Shown here: piece by piece, positions 1 through 9,103 of the stretch
Layout: every line of letters begins with the position of its first letter
Position numbering within the stretch: position 1 is the stretch's first letter
Origin: Blastococcus sp. MG754426
GTDB lineage: Bacteria; Actinomycetota; Actinomycetes; Mycobacteriales; Geodermatophilaceae
Direction of reading: 5' to 3'
Length of the DNA stretch: 64,000 bases
Assembly: GCF_021699055.1 (NCBI RefSeq)
Contig: NZ_SSXC01000001.1
Coordinates: 1 to 64,000, forward strand
The notes under the pieces: generated by a model
The model's database searches: none
What the model saw: the letters and a program-made list of their open reading frames with translations, nothing else
Told to the model about the DNA's origin: nothing
Translations under genes and position numbers: made by a program

Positions 1-224
1 GACGGACGCGGCGCGGGCGCGCTCGGACGCGGGGCGGCTGCCCCGTCGTTGCCGCCGCCGGTGGCGGCGCCGAGCGCCTCACGCAGCCGCCGGGCCACGG
101 GGGCCTCGACGGTGGAGGACGCGGACTTCACGAACTCGCCCTGCTCCTTGAGCTTGGCGAGCACGGTCTTGCTGTCGACACCGAACTCCTTGGCGAGTTC
201 GTGTACGCGGGCTTTGCCTGGCAC
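1..224 (-). CDS. infB: translation initiation factor IF-2, N-terminal part (cut by window edge)
   Basis: Only the first 74 codons are visible; the rest lies beyond position 1. The protein begins from GTG at 224 with [20 protein letters not shown], which is the conserved IF-2 N-terminal helical domain, followed by [20 protein letters not shown] and an Ala/Pro-rich linker typical of actinobacterial IF-2. IF-2 is the GTPase that places initiator tRNA on the 30S subunit; its GTPase domain is outside the window. It follows ylxR in the same direction with a 61-bp gap, the usual end of the rimP-nusA-ylxR-infB operon. Identification is confident despite truncation. Confidence 0.93.
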   Translation of the reverse strand, partial: MPGKARVHELAKEFGVDSKTVLAKLKEQGEFVKSASSTVEAPVARRLREALGAATGGGNDGAAAPRPSAPAPRP

Positions 225-285
225 GGGTCTCCTCTTGGTGAGGCCGGCGGCTTGCCCGCTCGACCTCGTCGTCAGTGGCGCATGG

Positions 286-669
286 TCATCGTGAGAACTT
301 CACGGCTGAGTCATCCGACGGTGTCCTGTCAACGTGCGGACCGGCCTGGTGCCGGCCCGACTGGGTACTGCTCCCGCCCGCTCCCGACCCGCTCCCGGCG
401 GCCTCCGGAGAGACACCCAGGACGTGGGCCCGGAGCGGACCGACCTCCACCGGGGCGCTGGTGCGCAGCGCCCGCGGGAAGGCCCGGCGTCGCTCCGCTG
501 CGCGCAGGCACTCCGCCGTCGGGTGCAGCGAGGCACCTCGACCGGGGAGCCGCCGACGCGGGTCGGGGACGAGGTCCCCGGCCACGACGACGACGCGCAG
601 CAGGTCGTCGACCGACGCGCGCTCCCGGCACCCCACGCAGGTGCGGACCGGGTTCGACGTTTCGGCCAT
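286..669 (-). CDS. ylxR: YlxR family RNA-binding protein (DUF448)
   Basis: This 127-residue protein starts at ATG 669 and carries the family hallmark [19 protein letters not shown] near its N-terminus, followed by the basic [16 protein letters not shown] segment and a conserved RRAFPRAL stretch. YlxR proteins are small nucleoid- or RNA-binding proteins encoded between nusA and infB. The last 40 residues are low-complexity Gly/Ser/His and probably disordered. The frame stays open far upstream through nusA in another frame, so the start was set at the Met just before the conserved motif; it lies 8 bp after the nusA stop. Confidence 0.9.
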   Translation of the reverse strand: MAETSNPVRTCVGCRERASVDDLLRVVVVAGDLVPDPRRRLPGRGASLHPTAECLRAAERRRAFPRALRTSAPVEVGPLRAHVLGVSPEAAGSGSGAGGSSTQSGRHQAGPHVDRTPSDDSAVKFSR

Positions 670-677
670 CCGCAACT

Positions 678-1829
678 CTAGCGCGTGGCGGGTCCGCGTT
701 GTTCCGCGCGGCGGGGAGCCGAACGCGGACCACCCGCCGGCGCCTGCCCCCGGGCCCCGGGGGCGCCGGCGCGCGACCCGCCCGGGGCGGGCGGCAGGCC
801 CGAGCGCAGCGGCGGGCGGCCCACCCCGGGCGACGGGGTCGAGCCGGCCTCGTCGTCCTGGGCGTCGCTGCGGATGTCGATCCGGCAGCCGGTCAGCCGG
901 GCGGCGAGGCGGGCGTTCTGACCCTCCTTGCCGATCGCCAGCGACAGCTGGTAGTCGGGCACCACCACGCGCACCGCCTTGGCCTGCGGGTCGACCAGCT
1001 CGGCGCTGGACACCCGGGCCGGGCTGAGCGCGGAGGCGACGAAGGACGCCGGGTCGGCCGACCAGTCCACGATGTCGATCTTCTCGCCGTGCAGCTCGCT
1101 CATGACGTTGCGCACCCGCTGGCCCATCGGGCCGATGCAGGCGCCCTTGGCGTTCAGCCCGGGCACGGAGGTGCGCACGGCGATCTTCGACCGGTGCCCC
1201 GCCTCGCGGGCGACGGCGACGATCTCGACGCTGCCGTCGGCGATCTCGGGCACCTCGAGGGCGAAGAGCTTGCGCACCAGGTTCGGGTGGGTGCGCGAGA
1301 CGGTGACCTGGGGCCCGCGGTAGGTGCGGGAGACGGTGACGACGTAGGCCTTCAGCCGGCTCCCGTGGGGGTAGGACTCGCCCGGCACCTGCTCCGCGGA
1401 GGGCAGCACCGCCTCGACCTTGCCGATGTCGATCATCACGATGCCGCTGGCGTTGCGGCGCTGGTCGGCCTGCACGATGCCGCTGACGATGTCGCCTTCC
1501 TTGCCGGCGTACTCGCCGAAGGTCTGCTCGTGCTCGGCGTCGCGCAGCCGCTGCACGATGACCTGCTTGGCGGTGCTGGCGGCGATGCGGCCGAAGTCCG
1601 AGGGGGTGTCGTCCCACTCGCGGACGACCTCGCCGTCGGGGCCGAGCTCCTGCGCGAGCACGGCGACCTCGCCGCTCTTCCGGTCGACGTGCACGCGCAC
1701 GTGCTTGGCCGCGCCGTCGGCGTGCCGGTAGGCGGTGACCAGGGCGGTCTCGAGCGCCTCGATGACCGTGTCGACCGGGATGCCCTTCTCCCGCTCCACC
1801 GCCTTCAGCGCGGTGACGTCGATGTTCAC
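678..1829 (-). CDS. nusA: transcription termination/antitermination factor NusA
   Basis: The 383-residue product opens with [20 protein letters not shown], the NusA N-terminal RNA-polymerase-binding domain, followed by an S1 domain (about residues 110-185, [20 protein letters not shown]) and two KH domains ([24 protein letters not shown] region and [18 protein letters not shown]). The C-terminal acidic repeats found in proteobacteria are absent, as is normal in actinobacteria; instead there is a Pro/Arg-rich tail of about 45 residues. NusA modulates pausing, termination and antitermination. Its ATG overlaps the rimP stop by four bases (ATGA), implying coupled translation. Confidence 0.97.
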   Translation of the reverse strand: MNIDVTALKAVEREKGIPVDTVIEALETALVTAYRHADGAAKHVRVHVDRKSGEVAVLAQELGPDGEVVREWDDTPSDFGRIAASTAKQVIVQRLRDAEHEQTFGEYAGKEGDIVSGIVQADQRRNASGIVMIDIGKVEAVLPSAEQVPGESYPHGSRLKAYVVTVSRTYRGPQVTVSRTHPNLVRKLFALEVPEIADGSVEIVAVAREAGHRSKIAVRTSVPGLNAKGACIGPMGQRVRNVMSELHGEKIDIVDWSADPASFVASALSPARVSSAELVDPQAKAVRVVVPDYQLSLAIGKEGQNARLAARLTGCRIDIRSDAQDDEAGSTPSPGVGRPPLRSGLPPAPGGSRAGAPGARGQAPAGGPRSAPRRAEQRGPATR

Positions 1830-2467
1830 TTCTCTCCTCCGTCGTCGTCCGCGAGCCCGGCCTGGTCCAGGTCGTCGTGCTCGGCGGCGTCGTGCTCCGC
1901 GATGTCGTCCGCGGTGTCGTCGGTGCTGTCGCCGGGCTCGTCCGCCCGGCCGAACTCGACCTGCACCCGCCCGGCCCCGAGCTCGGCCCAGGGCAGCCGG
2001 CGGGGCTGCGGGGGGCGCTTCTTCGCGCCCGGCTTGCCCTTCGCCTCGACGGCCAGCGTCACACCGTCCTCCTCCACCGCGGTGATCCGCCCGGTGAGCT
2101 GCTCGGTGGACCCGGCCGGGCCGGCGGTCACCACGACCAGCCGCCCGGTGTTCCGGCGCCAGTGGCGCGGCTCGGTGAGCGGCCGGTCGACCCCGGGGCT
2201 GGTCACCTCCAGCACGTAGGGGGTGCGCCCCATGCCGTCGTCGTTGCGGTCCAGCACGTCGGAGACCGCGCGGCTGACCTCGGCGATGTCGTCGAGGGTG
2301 ACGCCGGCGTCGCGGTCGACGACCACGCGGACGACGCTGCGCCGGCCGGCGGGGGTGACGACGAGCTCCTCGAGGTCGTACCCCGCCTCGGTGACGACCG
2401 GCCGGATCCAGCCGGTGAGCCGGTCGGTGGCGGGGTCGCTCCGCTGGGTTCCGCGAGAGGCGGACAC
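1826..2467 (-). CDS. rimP: ribosome maturation factor RimP
   Basis: The 213-residue protein has the RimP core: [21 protein letters not shown] with the following DISxV helix region, and the signature [19 protein letters not shown]. RimP assists late 30S subunit assembly. A C-terminal acidic tail (about residues 175-213, rich in Asp, Glu and Ala) is characteristic of high-GC actinobacterial members. The GTG start at 2467 is preceded by a strong GGAGG site five bases upstream, so it is secure. It is the first gene of the rimP-nusA-ylxR-infB operon, with the promoter expected in the divergent gap to the lipoprotein gene. Confidence 0.95.
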   Translation of the reverse strand: MSASRGTQRSDPATDRLTGWIRPVVTEAGYDLEELVVTPAGRRSVVRVVVDRDAGVTLDDIAEVSRAVSDVLDRNDDGMGRTPYVLEVTSPGVDRPLTEPRHWRRNTGRLVVVTAGPAGSTEQLTGRITAVEEDGVTLAVEAKGKPGAKKRPPQPRRLPWAELGAGRVQVEFGRADEPGDSTDDTADDIAEHDAAEHDDLDQAGLADDDGGEK

Positions 2468-2748
2468 GCTGGCCTCCTCAGGCTCGTCGGCGGCACGGTG
2501 CCGTGCGCGCAGTTCTGCGGCCCGGCGCCGCGGACCTGCGTCGCTGGCCGGGCCCGGTGTCGAGGGGAAGTGCTCAGGCTACCGCCCGTCCCGGCGCCCC
2601 GGCCCGGCGCGGTGGGGCCCCGGCCGCCCGGGTACCCACCGCACCGCCGCGGGGCGACGACGGCGTGCGGCCGACGTCACGGTGACGCGGCGCGCCCGCC
2701 CGCGCCAACGCCCGGCTGCCGGCACCACCGGCTGCGAGGATGGGGGTG
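2468..2748. promoter_or_regulatory. divergent intergenic region with a perfect palindrome
   Basis: This 281-bp gap separates the leftward rimP operon from the rightward lipoprotein/DUF4439 pair and should hold both promoters. It contains the rimP Shine-Dalgarno site (GGAGG on the minus strand at about 2473-2477) and a perfect 6+1+6 palindrome CGTCACGGTGACG at 2675-2687, a possible operator. I could not assign a convincing -35/-10 pair in either direction. Confidence 0.4.
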
Positions 2749-3237
2749 ATGTCCTCCACCCCCCGTCCCGGCCCGCGGACGCTGACCCGCCGGACCCTGC
2801 TGGTGGCCTCCGCCGCCGGGCTGGCCGTCGCGGCGACCGGGTGCACCTCCTCGCCTCCCGTGGCCGAGCGCGACACCGTGACCGGCGCGCAGGCCTCCGA
2901 GCTGGCCGCGCAGGTCGCCGTCCAGGAGACCCTCGTGGGGGCGTACGAGACCGCGTTGGCCGCCGACCCCTCGCTCGCCGCGGCGGCCGGCGTCCTCGCC
3001 GACCAGGCCGGCGAGCAGCTCGATCGGCTGCGTGCGGCCGCCCCCGGCAGCAGCCCGTCGGCCACCCCCCCGGTGGACGCACCGGCGGGCGGGGACGCCC
3101 GGGCCTGGCTGCGCACGCAGGTCGCCGCCGCCGCCTCGTCGCACGCCGACGCCGCCCTGGGGCAGACCGGCGCGCGGGCGGCGCTCCTGGGCTCCATCGC
3201 CGCCGGCCTGGGCGGCCACGAGGCACGACTGGCATGA
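2749..3237 (+). CDS. predicted lipoprotein with a ferritin-like four-helix pattern
   Basis: The 162-residue protein has a twin-arginine-like signal (TLTRRTLLVASAAG) ending in a lipobox AATGC, with the modified cysteine at residue 32, so it is probably a membrane-anchored lipoprotein outside the cytoplasm. The mature part is almost all helix-forming Ala, Glu and Gln and contains E/H pairs spaced as in ferritin-like bundles (VQETLVGAYETAL, QAGEQLDRL, SSHADAAL, GGHEARL). It ends 12 bp before the DUF4439 gene and the two look co-transcribed. An upstream ATG at 2740 is possible. No catalytic function can be assigned. Confidence 0.75.
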   Translation: MSSTPRPGPRTLTRRTLLVASAAGLAVAATGCTSSPPVAERDTVTGAQASELAAQVAVQETLVGAYETALAADPSLAAAAGVLADQAGEQLDRLRAAAPGSSPSATPPVDAPAGGDARAWLRTQVAAAASSHADAALGQTGARAALLGSIAAGLGGHEARLA

Positions 3238-3249
3238 CGGAGGGCCGCC

Positions 3250-3711
3250 ATGGCTGACGACGAGACCACCGGCACCGCGGCCGAGGACGCCGCCCTGGAC
3301 GCCGCGCTGGCCGCCGAGCACGCCGCCGTGTGGGGGTACGGCGCGGTGGGTGCGGCGCTGGGTCCGGAGGACCGCGGCACCGCCGCCGCCGCCGAGGCGG
3401 CCCACCGCGAGGTGCGCGACCGGCTGATCACCCTGCTGGACGCGCGGGGCGCCGACCCGGCCGCCCCCGAGGCGGGCTACGAGCTGCCCTTCCCGGTGCT
3501 CTCGCCGGTGGATGCCGCCGCCCTCGCCGTCGTGCTGGAGGAGGGCGTCACCGCCGCCTGGGTGCGGGTGCTGGACCGGGCGGTGGAGCGGACCACGCGG
3601 GGGCTGGCCGTGGCGGAGCTCGGCGCCGCGGAGGTGCGGGCCGTCGGCTGGCGCGAGGCCGCGGGGCGGACGCCGGTGACCAGCGCCCTGCCCGGCCTGC
3701 CCACCGGGTAG
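3250..3711 (+). CDS. DUF4439 ferritin-like domain protein
   Basis: This 153-residue, Ala/Glu-rich protein matches the DUF4439 family in its opening LDAALAAEHAAVWGYGAVGA and its further helices AHREVRDRLITLLD, VLEEGVTAAWVRVLD and EVRAVGWREA. The family adopts a ferritin-like four-helix fold; its biochemical role is unknown. There is no signal peptide, so it is probably cytoplasmic, unlike its lipoprotein partner 12 bp upstream. A ggagggccgcc site precedes the ATG. The gene ends 10 bp from the convergent penicillin-binding-protein gene. From memory, M. tuberculosis has the same DUF4439 gene next to rimP. Confidence 0.85.
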   Translation: MADDETTGTAAEDAALDAALAAEHAAVWGYGAVGAALGPEDRGTAAAAEAAHREVRDRLITLLDARGADPAAPEAGYELPFPVLSPVDAAALAVVLEEGVTAAWVRVLDRAVERTTRGLAVAELGAAEVRAVGWREAAGRTPVTSALPGLPTG

Positions 3712-3721
3712 CCACGGCGCG

Positions 3722-5617
3722 TCAGCCCAGGGCGCCCAGGAAGACGTCGGTGACGGCGACCGCGGCGCTGCTGGACTGCCCGGCCTCCACGAGCGTCGCG
3801 AAGGCGATGTCGCCCTGCGGGCCGCCCAGCTGGTAGCCGGTGAACCAGCCGTGCGACTCCGGCGGGCTGGCCGTGCCGAACTCCGCGGTGCCGGTCTTGC
3901 CGTGGACCTCGCCCCGGTCGGCCAGCGCCTGCGCGGTGCCCGAGAGCACGACCTGCCGCATCATCGGGCGGAGCGCGTCGAGCACCGCGGCCGCCGGTCC
4001 GGCCGGCACCGGCCCTGCCGCCTCGGCCCCCACGACCTCCACCGGAGCGACCGGGGTCCCGCCGGCGATGCCCGCGGCGACCAGGGCCAGCTGGGCGGGG
4101 CTCACCAGCACCCGGCCCTGGCCGATGGCGTTCGCCGCCTTGGTGGTGCCGGTGCTGTCGCGCGGGACGCTGCCCCCGAAGACGTCGACCGGCAGGTCCC
4201 AGTCGGTGCCGAGGCCGTAGGCGGCGGCCGCGTCGGCGAGCGCCGCGTCGGGCAGCTCGAGCGCCTGCTGGATGAACGTGGTGTTGCAGGACTGCGCGAA
4301 GGCCTCGGTGAAGGGGACGGTGCCGAGGTCGAACTGGTCCTGGTTCTCGAACTCCCGGCCCTCGACGACCGTCGTCGCCGGGCAGGGCACCGGCGTCTGC
4401 GGGGTCAGGCCGCCGTCGCCGAGCAGCGCGGTCGCGGTCACCGCCTTCATGCTCGACCCCGGCGGGAACTGCCCGGTGAGCGCGTTGGCGGGGTTGGCCG
4501 CCTCGTTGGAGGCGACGGCGAGGATCTCGCCGGTCCCGGGGCGCACGACGACGAGGTGCGTGGGCAGGGGCTCGGTGGCGACGGCGGTCTCCGCGGCCGT
4601 CTGGATCGCGGGCACCAGCGGCGTCTGGACCGGCTCGCCCGCGACGGGCGGCACCGCGGCGATCTCGCGGCCGGTGTCGCCGGTGGTCTCGTCGGTGCTG
4701 GCCACCGCGACGGTGAAGCCGGCGGTGCCGCTGAGCTGCTCCTGGTAGGCGCGCTGCAACCCGGAGAGCCCGAGCTGGTCGCCGGCGGCGTAGCGGGGCT
4801 CCCCGTCGACCGCGGTCTCCTCCAGCAGCTCGGCCGTCGCCGGGCCGACCCGGCCCAGCAGCGCGACGGCGAACCGGGGTGAGGGGGCCAGCAGCCGGGT
4901 GTCGGTCGGGAAGACGGCGCCGGGCAGGTCGAACACCTGCGCGCGGATCTGCTCGAACTGCGGCCGGCGGAGGTCGATCACCGGCACGAACTGCCCCTCG
5001 GGTGCGGCCTCGACGTCGGCGACGATCTCCTCGGCGGCGATCCCCGTCGCGGCCGAGAGCCCCGCCGCCAGCGCCGGCAGGTCGGTGACCCGGGCGGGGT
5101 CGACGCCGACCCGGACCACCTCGGTCGGGGTGAACAGCGGCGCGCCGGAGGCGTCGGTGATCGGCGCCCGTTCCGGCAGCTGCCGGTCGAGCACCAGACG
5201 CTGCCCCTCGCCCAGCTCGGGGTGGACGAGGGCCGGCTCGGCGACCACCTCCCACGCGTCCTCGCCCTCGCGCAGCCGCAGGGTGCCCTGGTAGCCCCAC
5301 CCGGGCGCGGCCTCCAGGTCCCAGGTGGCGGTCCAGCCGACGGTGGCGAGGTCGTCCTCGACGGCCACCTCGCCGACCTCCGCGGCCAGCTCCGCGCCGG
5401 GCAGGTCCCCGGCCGTCTGCTCGAGCAGCGCGGTGGCGGCGGCGGGGTCGGTGGTCGCCGCGGCCGCGGCGGCGAGGTCACCGGCCGACCAGTCCGCCAG
5501 GAAGGACTCCGCGGCCGCCCGGACGTCGTCCTCGCTGCCCGAGCAGCCGGCCAGCAGCGGCGCGGCGAGCAGGACGGGGATCAGCAGGGCCGGGGTCGGG
5601 CGGGTGCGCACCGGCAC
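3722..5617 (-). CDS. penicillin-binding lipoprotein, class B-type transpeptidase
   Basis: The 631-residue protein begins with a lipoprotein signal whose lipobox LLAGC puts the lipidated cysteine at residue 25. Residues about 29-135 form an NTF2-like (MecA_N) domain, 145-310 a PBP dimer domain, and 340-630 the transpeptidase domain. The catalytic motifs are all present: SSMK with nucleophile Ser388, SCN at 443-445 and KTG at 574-576. It is a peptidoglycan cross-linking enzyme on the outer face of the membrane. It follows the GNAT gene by 24 bp in the dxr-rip1-ispG direction; the same neighbourhood is known around M. tuberculosis Rv2864c (recalled). The start is GTG 5617. Confidence 0.95.
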   Translation of the reverse strand: MPVRTRPTPALLIPVLLAAPLLAGCSGSEDDVRAAAESFLADWSAGDLAAAAAATTDPAAATALLEQTAGDLPGAELAAEVGEVAVEDDLATVGWTATWDLEAAPGWGYQGTLRLREGEDAWEVVAEPALVHPELGEGQRLVLDRQLPERAPITDASGAPLFTPTEVVRVGVDPARVTDLPALAAGLSAATGIAAEEIVADVEAAPEGQFVPVIDLRRPQFEQIRAQVFDLPGAVFPTDTRLLAPSPRFAVALLGRVGPATAELLEETAVDGEPRYAAGDQLGLSGLQRAYQEQLSGTAGFTVAVASTDETTGDTGREIAAVPPVAGEPVQTPLVPAIQTAAETAVATEPLPTHLVVVRPGTGEILAVASNEAANPANALTGQFPPGSSMKAVTATALLGDGGLTPQTPVPCPATTVVEGREFENQDQFDLGTVPFTEAFAQSCNTTFIQQALELPDAALADAAAAYGLGTDWDLPVDVFGGSVPRDSTGTTKAANAIGQGRVLVSPAQLALVAAGIAGGTPVAPVEVVGAEAAGPVPAGPAAAVLDALRPMMRQVVLSGTAQALADRGEVHGKTGTAEFGTASPPESHGWFTGYQLGGPQGDIAFATLVEAGQSSSAAVAVTDVFLGALG

Positions 5618-5641
5618 AGGTTCCCAGACGTCACCGACCGT

Positions 5642-6493
5642 TCAGAACAGGACGCTGGCGTACTCGCCGACCTCGCGGAACCCGACGCGGCGGTAGGAGG
5701 CGCGCGCCCGGGTGTTGTAGTCGTTGACGTAGAGGCTCACCACCGGGGCGATGGCCGCGCGGGCGTACTCGACCACGGCGGCGGTGCAGGCCGTGCCGAT
5801 CCCCCGGCCGCGCAGCGACGGCGCCACCCAGACGCCCTGCACCTGGCAGGCCGCCCGGCACACCGCGCCGATCTCCGCCTTGAACAGCACGCGCCCGTCC
5901 TCGATCCAGGCCAGCGACTGCCCGGCCCGCACCAGCTCGTCCACCCGCGCGCGGTAGCCGGCGCCGCCGTCGACCCGGAGCGGGCTGACCCCGACCTCCT
6001 CGGTGAACATCGCCACCGCGGCCGGGAGCAGGACGTCCAGCTCGTCGGTGCGCACCGGCCGCACCCGCGGTTCGGGGGCGACGGCGGGCGGCCCGTCGAT
6101 CGCCAGCAGCGGTTGCCGGGGGCGGTGGTCGCGCGCCGGCCCCCACGCCGGGGCGAGCAGCTCCCACAGCGGCGCCACGGCGGCGGAGGGACCCACGATG
6201 GTGGAGCAGCGGCGCCCGGCCCGGCGGGCCCGCTCGGCGAAGGCGACGGCGGCGGCGCGCTCGGTGCCGGGCAGGGCGAACGGGATCAGGTTCGCGCCGG
6301 CCAGGCAGACCGCGTCGAGCTCGCGGCCGGTGCCGATGCCCCAGAGCGGCGCGCCGAGGGAGACCGCCGCGGTGCCCGCCGCCTCCACCCGGCCGGCGAC
6401 GACGCAGGCCGCGACCGGGTCCGTGGCCAGCAGCCGGAGCACGGTCGGCTCGTCGGCCTCGTCCAGGACGCGGGCGGCAGGCGTACGGAGCAC
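5642..6493 (-). CDS. DUF4081 plus GNAT N-acetyltransferase
   Basis: The 283-residue protein has an N-terminal DUF4081 domain (about 1-120) and a C-terminal GNAT fold (about 140-283) with the acetyl-CoA-binding signature VWVAPSLRGRGIGTACTAAV and the late motif SLYVNDYNTRARASYRRVGF. The substrate is unknown. The gene lies three bases downstream of ispG, and this ispG-adjacent actinobacterial GNAT is a conserved family (Rv2867c-like by memory). It starts at GTG 6493. Its consistent link with isoprenoid and cell-wall genes suggests an envelope-related substrate, but that is inference. Confidence 0.9.
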   Translation of the reverse strand: MLRTPAARVLDEADEPTVLRLLATDPVAACVVAGRVEAAGTAAVSLGAPLWGIGTGRELDAVCLAGANLIPFALPGTERAAAVAFAERARRAGRRCSTIVGPSAAVAPLWELLAPAWGPARDHRPRQPLLAIDGPPAVAPEPRVRPVRTDELDVLLPAAVAMFTEEVGVSPLRVDGGAGYRARVDELVRAGQSLAWIEDGRVLFKAEIGAVCRAACQVQGVWVAPSLRGRGIGTACTAAVVEYARAAIAPVVSLYVNDYNTRARASYRRVGFREVGEYASVLF

Positions 6494-6496
6494 GGG

Positions 6497-7657
6497 TCAG
6501 CTGACGGTGACGACCGGCGGCCCGGAGGGCTCACCGGCGTCGACGTGCTCTCCGGCGATGCGCATGGCCTCCTCGATCAGCGTCTCGACGATCTGCGACT
6601 CGGGCACGGTCTTGATCACCTCGCCCTTGACGAAGATCTGACCCTTGCCGTTGCCCGAGGCGACGCCGAGGTCGGCCTCGCGGGCCTCCCCCGGCCCGTT
6701 GACGACGCAGCCCATGACGGCGACGCGCAGCGGCACCTCCATGCCCTCCAGGCCGGCGGTGACCTCGTTCGCGAGCTTGTAGACGTCGACCTGCGCGCGC
6801 CCGCACGAGGGGCAGCTGACGATCTCCAGGCCGCGCTGCTTGAGGTTCAGCGACTCGAGGATCTGGTTGCCCACCTTGACCTCCTCGGCCGGCGGGGCCG
6901 AGAGCGAGACGCGGATGGTGTCGCCGATGCCCTTGCTGAGCAGGGCGCCGAACGCGACCGCGGACTTGATCGTGCCCTGGAAGGCCGGCCCGGCCTCGGT
7001 GACGCCGAGGTGCAGCGGGTAGTCGCACTGCGCGGCGAGCAGTTCGTAGGCCCGCACCATGACCACCGGGTCGTTGTGCTTGACCGAGATCTTGATGTCC
7101 CGGAAGTCGTGCTCCTCGAACAGCGAGCACTCCCACAGCGCCGACTCGACCAGGGCCTCCGGCGTCGCCTTGCCGTACTTGGCGAGCAGCCGCTTGTCCA
7201 GCGAGCCGGCGTTGACGCCGATGCGGATGGGGATGCCGGCACCCTTGGCCGCCTTCGCGATCTCCCCGACCTTGTCGTCGAACTTCTTGATGTTGCCGGG
7301 GTTCACGCGGACGGCGGCGCAGCCGGCGTCGATCGCGGCGAAGACGTACCGCGGCTGGAAGTGGATGTCGGCGATCACCGGGATCTGCGACTTCCTCGCG
7401 ATGATCGGCAGCGCCTCGGCGTCGTCGGTGTCGGGCACCGCGACGCGCACGATCTGGCAGCCCGAGGCGGTGAGCTCGGCGATCTGCTGGAGCGTGGCGT
7501 TGATGTCGGCGGTCTTCGTCGTCGTCATCGACTGGACGCTGACGGGGAAGTCGCTGCCGACGCCGACGCCGCCGACGTCCAGCTGCCGGGTCTTCCGGCG
7601 CGGAGCGAGCACGGGCGGGGGCGCAGCGGGCATGCCGAGGCCGACGGGGATCGCCAT
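6497..7657 (-). CDS. ispG: 4-hydroxy-3-methylbut-2-en-1-yl diphosphate synthase (flavodoxin)
   Basis: The 386-residue protein is IspG (GcpE), which converts MEcPP to HMBPP in the non-mevalonate isoprenoid pathway. It shows the TIM-barrel segments [29 protein letters not shown] and [16 protein letters not shown], plus the iron-sulfur cysteines in SCPSCG and [17 protein letters not shown]. The start is the ATG at 7657, just ahead of the conserved N-terminal region. It lies 74 bp downstream of rip1 and two genes from dxr, so two enzymes of the same pathway share an operon here. Confidence 0.97.
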   Translation of the reverse strand: MAIPVGLGMPAAPPPVLAPRRKTRQLDVGGVGVGSDFPVSVQSMTTTKTADINATLQQIAELTASGCQIVRVAVPDTDDAEALPIIARKSQIPVIADIHFQPRYVFAAIDAGCAAVRVNPGNIKKFDDKVGEIAKAAKGAGIPIRIGVNAGSLDKRLLAKYGKATPEALVESALWECSLFEEHDFRDIKISVKHNDPVVMVRAYELLAAQCDYPLHLGVTEAGPAFQGTIKSAVAFGALLSKGIGDTIRVSLSAPPAEEVKVGNQILESLNLKQRGLEIVSCPSCGRAQVDVYKLANEVTAGLEGMEVPLRVAVMGCVVNGPGEAREADLGVASGNGKGQIFVKGEVIKTVPESQIVETLIEEAMRIAGEHVDAGEPSGPPVVTVS

Positions 7658-7731
7658 GGGTCCAGTATCCCCTGCCCGGGCGTCCGCGCCGGTGGAGCGG
7701 CTGTGAGGTGCGCCCGCCCGGCCGTCCCGGA

Positions 7732-9102
7732 TCACCCGGCCAGCCGCACCGGGTTGACGACGTCGGCGATGAGCAGCAGCAGCGACAACCCGAGGAAGAG
7801 CCCGGCGACGGCGTAGGCCACCGGCATCAGGCGGGCGATGTCGAAGGGCCCGGGGTCGGGCCGCCCCCGCAGCCGGGCGACCGTCGCGCGCGCCTTCTCG
7901 TACAGCGCGCCGGCGACGTGCCCGCCGTCGAGCGGGTAGATGGGCAGCAGGTTGAACAGGAACAGCACCAGGTTCAGCCCGGCCAGCAGCTGCACGAAGT
8001 AGCCGATCTTCTGCACCGGGGAGAGCTGCTCGAGGGCGAAGACCTCCCCGGAGATGCGGCTGACGCCGACCACGCCGATGGGCCCGAGCGGGTCGCGCTC
8101 CTCGCCGAGGAACGCGGCCCGGAACAGCTGCGGGACCCGCTCGGGGATCTCCACCAGGCGGTCCACCGACCGCACGAGGATGTCCGCGAAGTGGCCGGGC
8201 ACCTCGGTGACCGACTGGCGCACCTCGCGCTGCAGCGGGCTGATGCCGACGAAGCCGACCACCTGGGTCGCCTCGCCCTCCTCGTCGGCATAGACGACGT
8301 TCTCGATCGGCGTCACGGTGAGGTCCAGCCGCTCCCCGTCGCGCTCGACGGTGAACACCACCGGCTCGTCGGCGCTGGCGCGGATCGCCTCCTGCACCTG
8401 CTCCCAGCCCACGTCGGTCTCCTGCGGCACGGGCTCGCCGTCGAGCGCCAGCACGGTGTCGCCGGGCTGCAGGCCGGCCCGGGCGGCGGGGCTGCGCGCC
8501 GGCAGCGCGCAGCCCGCCGCGCCGGCCTCGCACAGCTCCCCCGCCGGCGTGATGGGGACGGCGCAGGGGTCCTCCGCGCCGGCGCTCGCGGCGCCCGCGG
8601 GCAGCACGCACTCGGGCACCTGGCGGATCGTCGTGGTGATCTCCGGGATGCCGAAGCCCATCAGCACGACGGCGAAGAAGACGACGGCGAGCACCAGGTT
8701 GTGGAACGGGCCCGCGAACATCACGATGACCCGCTGCCACCACGGCTTCTTGTAGAACACGCGGTCGCCGTCGCTGGGCAGCACGTCGTTGAGCGCCTGG
8801 CCGCGGACCTCGGCGATGAAGCTGCGCATCCGGGTGGCGCGCTTGCTCTCGCCCTCCTCGGCCGGCGGGATCATGCCCACGATGCGGATGTAGCCGCCGA
8901 GCGGGACCGCCTTGATGCCGTACTCGGTCTCGCCGCGGCGCCGGGAGAAGACGGTCGGCCCGAAGCCGACCATGAACTGCGGCACGCGCATGCCGAACTT
9001 CCGCGCCCACCAGAAGTGCCCGGCCTCGTGGAAGGCGATGGAGAGCATCAGGCCGAGGGCGAACAGGACGATCCCCAGGACCGTCAGCAGGAATCCGCTC
9101 AG
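7732..9102 (-). CDS. rip1: site-2 intramembrane metalloprotease (Rip1/RseP family, M50)
   Basis: The protein has the zinc-binding HEAGH motif in its first membrane helix (residues 25-29 with the long start), a PDZ domain in the middle ([19 protein letters not shown]) and the C-terminal [12 protein letters not shown] motif that supplies the third zinc ligand. These proteases cut anti-sigma factors and other membrane proteins within the bilayer. The first ATG (9048) would remove most of helix 1, leaving only five residues before HEAGH. The better start is CTG at 9102, one base after the dxr stop and five bases after a perfect GGAGG, giving 456 residues and the full helix [20 protein letters not shown]. 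Confidence 0.92.
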   Translation of the reverse strand: MSGFLLTVLGIVLFALGLMLSIAFHEAGHFWWARKFGMRVPQFMVGFGPTVFSRRRGETEYGIKAVPLGGYIRIVGMIPPAEEGESKRATRMRSFIAEVRGQALNDVLPSDGDRVFYKKPWWQRVIVMFAGPFHNLVLAVVFFAVVLMGFGIPEITTTIRQVPECVLPAGAASAGAEDPCAVPITPAGELCEAGAAGCALPARSPAARAGLQPGDTVLALDGEPVPQETDVGWEQVQEAIRASADEPVVFTVERDGERLDLTVTPIENVVYADEEGEATQVVGFVGISPLQREVRQSVTEVPGHFADILVRSVDRLVEIPERVPQLFRAAFLGEERDPLGPIGVVGVSRISGEVFALEQLSPVQKIGYFVQLLAGLNLVLFLFNLLPIYPLDGGHVAGALYEKARATVARLRGRPDPGPFDIARLMPVAYAVAGLFLGLSLLLLIADVVNPVRLAG

Positions 9103-9103
9103 C

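Noticed and set aside
201-2219. A 672-codon open frame on the plus strand over nusA/rimP
   Set aside because: It is Arg/Pro/Gly/Asp-rich with no domain and lies exactly antisense to recognisable nusA and rimP; third-position GC makes such frames common here.
7732-9048. Rip1 starting at the first ATG
   Set aside because: It would lose most of the first membrane helix before HEAGH, while the CTG at 9102 has an ideal ribosome-binding site and keeps the helix.
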